14,317 nucleotides of DNA from Deltaproteobacteria bacterium (GTDB taxonomy: Bacteria > Desulfobacterota > Desulfarculia > Adiutricales > Adiutricaceae), in assembly GCA_031257955.1 (NCBI GenBank), contig JAIRNQ010000050.1, positions 1 through 14,317 of the forward strand, given 5' to 3'. Under the pieces are notes generated by a model that did no database searches, had not been told where the DNA came from, and saw nothing but the letters and a program-made list of their open reading frames with translations. The number at the start of each line of letters is the position of its first letter. The stretch's first letter is position 1. The position numbers and the translations under genes are program-made. Of the stretch, positions 1 through 7,300 are shown in pieces.

Positions 1-1320
1 CCCCCGCAGCTTTACTTGACGATCCTTCCGGCCCAGAAAGTGAAATTCCCCGCGGCTTCCTCGGTAGGCCAGATCGCCGGTTAGGTACATTCGCTCGGCC
101 CGGTGCTCGGGAGGCGCCAAATCCTTAAAGGGATCCGCGACAAAGGCGGCGCTCTCGGGTTGCCCCAGATAGCCCAAAGCGACTTGGACCCCGCCGATGG
201 CTATTTCCCCAGGAAAATATGGCGGGACCGTCCGGAGAGCCTCGTCCAGGACGTACATGGGGCAGTTTGGCGCCGGGTAACCTATATCGGTGGGCCACAG
301 ACCTGGGATAGGCGGGGAGAGGCAACTGGTGACCGTAGTTTCGGTTGGCCCGTAGGCGTTTATCAGCAAGCAGTCGTCGCCGCCCTTGAGTTCCATGGGT
401 GGCGGAAAAACCCCGCCGCCAAATACCAGAGTCTTAAGGTTATCGACAGGGTAGTTACTGATATATATCTGCCCAAGCTGGGGTGGCAGCCACAAATGGG
501 TCAGGCGGCTATCCTTGGCGGCCTTATAAATGGCCCCAACGCCTAACCTCTCTTCCGAGTCAAAGACGCGAGCGGTCGCCCCAACCATTAGGGGGCAAAG
601 GAGTTCGACGAGTGAGACGTCAAAGGTCCAGGCGGCGAAGGCCCCAGAGATGTCCCCAGGGTTAAGGTTTAAGGCCACGGGATACCAGAAGGCGTGATTG
701 GCGATGGCGCGGTGACTGATGACAACACCCTTGGGCCTACCCGTGGTTCCCGAGGTATAGAAAACATAAGCCGGATCGTCCAGCGAGCTTGGACGGTCCG
801 GGCCCGAGGGCGTATTCCCGGCAGCCCCTAGGGGGAGATGGGGCTCGATAACCTTCGGGGCCAAATCCGGGCCAAGATCCGGGCCCATGTCCGGGCTTAG
901 GACTATGGCCGCCAGAGAGGGCTTGGCCTTCAGTATTTCGGCGATAAGCGCGGGGTCGACCAAAGAATCGGTCAGAAGGAGGGAAGCCTGGGTTTCGTCT
1001 AGCTGATAGAGAAGCCTATCCAAGGGCGATTGGTGGTCAAGGGGAGTAAAGACGGCTTTGGCCGACATGGTTGCCAAAAGGGCGACGGGGTAGGCGATGG
1101 AGCGATCGAAGAGCAAAGCCACCACCGGAAGGCCCACCGGAGGGCCTAAAAGATCGGGCCTTGGGGTCTCCCGGGATCTGGGCAGCCTTTCCGTTATGAG
1201 CTGGCCTATGGACCGCGTCAGCGCGAGAGTCTCTCGGTAGGTAAGGCTGGCCTTTCGGCCGGTAAAGGCCAATCTTTCGGGAAATTGGCCCACGTTCTTG
1301 GCGAGAGCCTCTAAAATCGA
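1..1320 (-). other. Adenylation domain A2, incomplete at the window edge
   Basis: Residues 2403 to 2842. Motif A3 is FYTSGTTGRPKG (2589-2600), A4 WTFDVS, A5 NAYGPTETT, A7 YLTGD, and A8 is cut at GRKDRQVKLRG. Motif A10 and the next carrier lie off the left edge. Hand-aligned pocket residues are D-V-V-W-V-G-A-V-T, with the tenth (Lys) out of view; this suggests a hydrophobic pocket but is not a substrate call. The segment before A3 holds a short MGPDLGPDLAP repeat. Confidence 0.92.
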
Positions 1321-4300
1321 GAGTTCCCCATAATCCTTGGCCGGGGCGTTGTTAACCTGGACCAACTCCTTGGCCCTCTCCGGGGAGCAAAGGGGGACGT
1401 CCTTTATGAGAGTCTCGGGGTTCCTCAGCGCTTCCTTAATCACGGTAAGGTAAGCCTCGGCTATGGAACTAACGGCGGCGGGCGGGAAGGAATTTTTATC
1501 GTAGGTTAGATCCAAAACGAGTTGGCCGCCGTCGCCTTCCCGATCCCAGTTGACGGACAGGGGAAAGCCCATATCCTGGGTAGTCTCGTCGATGCCGACG
1601 ATACCTATGTCCTCTGGCCACTTTTGGAACGGGCGATAATTAAGAATGTGGTTAAGCAGTCCAGGGCCAACGATAGAAGCCATGGCCGCCGATTTACTGG
1701 CGGCCGCGGCGTTTAGGGCTTCGCCTAGGGGCAGGATCGAGTGGGGCAGGCTAGATCCGATTTCGTCGGTCACCCGGGCGACCAGCTGGCTAAAGGTGAT
1801 GTCCGGGTCTACGGGGATAACCCTGGGGACGGTCAGAAGACACGGCCCTATGACGTTTTCCTGGCCAGCCAAGGGTAGGGAGCGGCCGTTATGGACGGCG
1901 GCGTAAGAGACGACGCCCACTCGAGCCCCCTTGGCGGCTACCAGGGCCCAGGCGGCCTCCAGAAAAAAGGCTGGGGTGGCGCGTAATTTTCCCGCCGTCC
2001 TGAGGATGGACTCGGTTAACTCCGGGTCCAGCTTCTCGACATGCTTTAAGTGGATTCCAGAAAGGGGCCCAGGTTTATAACCTGGGAGCTCGGTCGCCTC
2101 GGTCAGGCGGCCAAGGCTATCGGCCCAGCGCTCTCTCGCCTTTTGACGGTCTTGGGCGAGTATGGCGGCCATATAATCGGACCAGGTGGTTTTACTTTCA
2201 AACTCTAGGCCGCCAAGGAGCCATCCAAACACGAGGCCCACGCTCCAGGCGTCCAGGCATAAATGGTGGGCCGTAAGGATTAGTTCATAGCCGCCGTTGG
2301 GTCTGGCCAGTAAAGCCAATCTGATAAGCGGCCCACGCCCCAGATCCCCAATCAATTCATACTGGCTCGCCTCAATGGCCATTATCCTGGCCTTAAGCTT
2401 ATCCGGGGGCGTAGCCGAGAGATCTTCCTCGTATAAAACTGAGCTTAAATCGGGTGGGCTCTCGGAGATAACCTGCCATGGCCCCTCGGGACGCGTCTGG
2501 CCGTTCCCCTTACCCAAGGCCTGGCCCCCGCCGGCGGGGGCGTTTTGAAAGGTGAGGCGGAAGACGTCAGCCTCGTTTATCAGCCTAGTCAGGCGAGACA
2601 AAAACGCTTTGCGGTCCAGATGGGATAGGGTTAAACGAAATCGTTCCCTATAAGTCCCTTGGCCCGAAAGGCCCATCTGACTCAGAATGGCTTTCTGGAA
2701 CGGGGCCAGGGGCAGGAAGGTCGCAGTCGATTTTTTTTGGGGCGCCTCGGCCAAGTCTGTCTTGAGGCTTTTGGGTATTTCGAAAGGCGCGCGCTCTTGA
2801 AGCCGATCTCCCATGGCCATGTCGAGACTGGTTTGGACAAGTGGGGCCCCGATTTCTTGGGTGCCCTGGCAGGGGACGCCCTGGCTGGGGGCGTCTCGAA
2901 TTCGTCCGGTGGGTGCCGATCCGGGCCAGTTCGGGCCTATGGCCCCGACCGGGCTAGGGCCAGGCTCGCCAACGGCGGGCTCACTCGTCGGGGGCATATT
3001 GGGGGATGGTTTGGTGGGTCCGCCGGGCCCGCCTGAACCGTGGCCACCGGGGTCGCCTGGGCCTGGGCCGCCAGGGCCACTTGGGGGACTTGTCTCGGGG
3101 CCGTCCGGGGTCAAGAGGCCGGCCAGCTCGCTAAGGGTCTGGTAGAGGTAAAAGTCCTGGGCGTTGAGGTTATGGTAGCCCATGGCCTGGAGGGTAGAGG
3201 TGACGGTGATGACCTTGACCGAGTCACCGCCTAAGGCGAAAAAATTGTCCGTTCGTCCAACCGCGGAAAGGCCCAAAACGGAGGCCCAGACCTTAGCCAG
3301 GAGGACCTCCGCCTCAGTTTGTGGCGGCTCGTTGGCATTGGACTCAAAAACGGGCTGGGGTAAGGCCTTAAGGTCACTTTTTCCCGTCGTGGCCAGAGGG
3401 AGGTCGGCGATGGCGGTAAAACCGTTTGGGACCATATAGGCTGGGAGGTTAAGGGTCAGAAACCGCCTTATCTCGTCTAAGTCAACGTCCGCCGGCGAGA
3501 CGTAACCCCAGAGGATATCCCCCCGACCCTCGGGATTTAGCTTAACCACCAAAGCCTGTTTGACGAGACCATTATTGAGCAACAGACGCTCGATCTCGCC
3601 CGGCTCGATCCTCTGGCCCCGAATCTTAATTTGGCGATCAAATCGGCTCAGGTAGCTGACGTCCCCATTGGGGGTTAGCGTGCAGCGATCCCCGGTGTGG
3701 TAAATATGCTCAAAGCCCGGTATGGGTTGACCATGGCTATCCCTTGGGGGATAAGGGTTTGGCTCAATGGCCTTAGCGGTGAGTTCTGGCTGGCCGAGGT
3801 AACCTTTGGAGAGTAAAACCCCCGATATGACCAGTTCCCCTTGGCGTCCGGGAGGGCAGAGCCGACCCTGTTTATCCAGGATTATCCCTTGGGTCTGGTT
3901 CAACGGGCGACCGATGGGGGGCGGGCTTGTGCCATCTAAGAGGAAGACGTGGGAAGTGACCGTGCACTCGGTTGGCCCATAGGTGTTGTATGCTTTGTAA
4001 TCGCCCCTTGGGGTGGCCATATTGGTGGCCTCCCCGCAACTACACAGAACCCTGAGATCGGGTAAGTCCTCTCCAGGCAAAAGCTCGGCGACTTTGGCGA
4101 TTAAGGTGCTGTAGGTAATCCGATGGGTTTTAAGATAATCCCAGAGTTTAGCCCCGTCATGGCGATCCTCTTCCGAGATTATGTGGAGTTCCGCCCCAGC
4201 GATGAGCGGCGAGACGATATCCCATATGGAAATGTCGAAAGTGAAGGGCGAGAAGCAAGAGACGCGATCGTCTGGGGTAATCCCGAAGAACTCCACGGTC

Positions 4301-7300
4301 CAATGGATTAGGTTATTTAGACTACCCCTATGGATCATGACCCCTTTGGGAACGCCGGTAGAGCCGGAGGTGTAGAGGACATAGGCCAGCTGTTCTTTTA
4401 GGACCTTGGGGGCTTCTTTTCGAGATTCTATGAGGTTTTCTTGGCTCTGAGGCGATTTTGGATCGAAGCATGGATCGTTAGGGTTGAGCCAAAGGATATC
4501 CTCATCAAGAAAGTCAGGTCTCGACAGACCAATGAAGACTTTAACGTTAGCGTCTTTAAATAAATTTTTAAGTCTTTCCTCTGGAGTGTCTTCTAAAAAT
4601 GGAATGAAACAGAGTCCAGCCTTAAATACCCCAAACATGGCCACGACGTGCCATGGAATTCTAGGAAGAATAGAGGCAATTCCCGTGTCTCTAGGTAAAT
4701 TAAGACGATTTAAGGCACCGTATAGGAGGTTAATCCTCTCTAAAAACTCTTGGTAGGTAAGGCGCTGGCCAGCCCCGAAGACGGCGATTTTATCCGGATA
4801 GGCTTTAACCGTTCTCTCTAGCCGATCGACAATCTCAAAATCGTCTGGGGGCCGATTTAGGTTAACCATGGCTGGCCAAAGTTTATCCAGCCAGGAGCCG
4901 TCGGCCTTGGTCTGGAGATCGATGACCTTGACCCCAGGGCCAAAGGTCTCGGTCTGGGTTACCAACTTAACCAGAGCCAGGAAATAGTTGGCGACGATCT
5001 CGGCCATTCGCTCGGTCATGGCCTCGGAGTGAATGACGTTAACCTTTAGGCCATCGCCCATTTCGACGATGTCAAATGACAGATCGTAGAAGGTCCCTAT
5101 GGTGGGAACCTCTATAGGCTCGGCTTTGCACCCCGGGAAGTTAGGAATCCGCGCGCCTCCTTGATCATAACTGAGCATTGTGGCGATCGGCGAGAAGCCC
5201 AAGGCTTCGGTTAGCTCCGCGGCGGTTACGTTTGGGTGCTCAATGGCCTCTAAGGTGGCTAGCTTGACGCCCTCGAAAAACGCCGGCGCGTCATCCTCGA
5301 GCTTAACCCTAAAATCCTGGGGGACTGCGGAAATGAAAAGCCCAATGGCCTCCATGGCCTCGTCGGTTTCACGGCCGTGGTAGGCGAGCCCCACGATAAT
5401 GCGCTCAGCCCCGGTGAACCGATTGAGGGTCATGGCGAAAAGACCGTTTAGGAGCATGTTTAGGGTGACGCCCAGTTTTTTGGCCGCTGCCTTAAGAGCG
5501 TTTAAGGTTCCTAAATCGATCTCGCGCCACTTGGAAAAACCTCGACTGGAACCGCTTTTGGCCACGATGTCCAAGGGCAATTCCAAGGGCTCAAGGTCTT
5601 TTAACTTTTCCGTCCAATAGGCCAGATCGGCGATTGCCCGACCGTCGGTACCACTTCCGTCTGTACCCCGCCCGGCGGTACCAGTATCGTCGGTCCCCCG
5701 CTCGGCGATTCCCCGCCCGGCGGAACCACTGCCGTCGGTACCCCGCCCGGCGGTACCAGTATCGTCGGTACCCCGCTCGGCGATTCCCCGCCCGGCGGAA
5801 CCACTTCCATCGGTACCACTGGCGTCGGTACCCCGCCCGGCGGAACCGGTTCCGTCGGTAACCCGCCCTTCAGCCAAATATTTTTCCCTGGCCTCGGCCA
5901 CCTGGTCCATAGTTTTCCGCTTGGGGAGTTTTTGGCCATTCATGAGGAGGTTTAAATCGTCGATCAGATAGCCTAGGGATATCCCATCCATGATCAGGTG
6001 AGAGGCGTCCAGAAGAAACAAACGCTCCCCGTCTAGCTCATAGAGGCCCGCTCGCCATAGGGGAGGAGCGTCGAGGGAGTAAGGCCGCGAGACGTGCGCA
6101 GCCAAGTCCGCTATGGTGGTCCCTTCAGGAAAACTGGTTCTATCCAAATGGAAGGGGACGTAATCATGGGTCTCGGTAACCAGATCCCCGCCTAAATGCT
6201 TAAGGCCGGTTCTAAGCCATTCGTGGCGTTCCGCGAGAAGTCCCAATGCGGTCTCCAGCGCCTCAAGGTCAATGTCTCCCAAGAGACGGTAGCCCACGGT
6301 CAGATGATAAGCGTCTTGCCCACCCTCCTTAAGACTGGCCGCGTAAAAGCCCCTCATGGTTGGGCTCATGGGCCTAAAAATCTTGGGCGCCCCATTTTCC
6401 AGATCTGGCCCGAACTCGAAGCCAGCCGCCCTTATGTCCCTAACCGACGCCTTAACGGCTTCCTCAAAAAAAGCGATGTCGGCTTGGTCGTGGACGGTGG
6501 CCAGGGTACAGGTCCGGCGCTCCCAGACGAAGACGCCTTTGTGTCCAAGGAGAAGGTAAAAAAGGTCTAGTTCCAGTGGGTTACACATGGCCGACCAAGG
6601 CCCATAACCCTCTATGACGAATTGGGCCCCAAAGTTGGCCATCCGAAGGGGCACTCGTTCTTGGCTAAACCAGAAGTTCAGACGGGCGGCCAGATCGTCG
6701 GTGGCTTGTTTAGCCTTGGCCTGGAGGGCCGGGCCTCTTTCTCTCATATGCGCGATAGAGGCTTTGGCCGCTTCTAGGCTTAGAGGGTGACGGCAGAAGG
6801 TGCCCCCGTAGACTATGACCTCTGGGGAGGGTCCGCCTTCCTGGCCGGTGCCGCCGTCAATGGCGTTTAGCCATTTGGCTTGGCCAGCCACCACCCCCAA
6901 GGGCAGCCCGCCTCCAATCACCTTGCCATAGAGGCACATGTCAGCCTTGATCCCGAAATACTCCTGGGCGCCACCTGGGGCGATCCTGAAGCCGTTGATC
7001 ATCTCGTCGAAGATGAGGGCGATGCCCTTGTTCCTCGTAAGTATTCTGAGCCTTTTTAAAAAACTTTGTGGTTGTAGGGACGGTTTACGGCTTTGAACGG
7101 GTTCCACCAAAACGGCGGCCAAACGATGGGCCTCTTTCGCGATTGTCTCTAGGGCCTCTTCGGTTCCGTAGTCCAGAACCAGCAGATCGGCGACCATGCC
7201 TGGCTGGGTTCCCGGCGAGTAGGTCACTGGACGACCTTGAAAGTCTTCGGCTAGAATCCCATCGAAGGTCCCATGGTAGGAACCGTTAAAGATGGCCACC

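Noticed and set aside
103..546. Plus-strand open frame of 147 codons, and similar plus-strand frames across 1-8500
   Set aside because: All lie antisense to the NRPS, whose domain motifs are continuous through the region. Their translations show no recognisable family.
5601..5939. Open frames with PPGGVPT-like and Arg/Tyr-rich repeats on either strand over the minisatellite
   Set aside because: They are by-products of the 15-bp periodicity, which leaves several frames free of stops. The NRPS frame continues through the array with conserved condensation-domain sequence on both sides.
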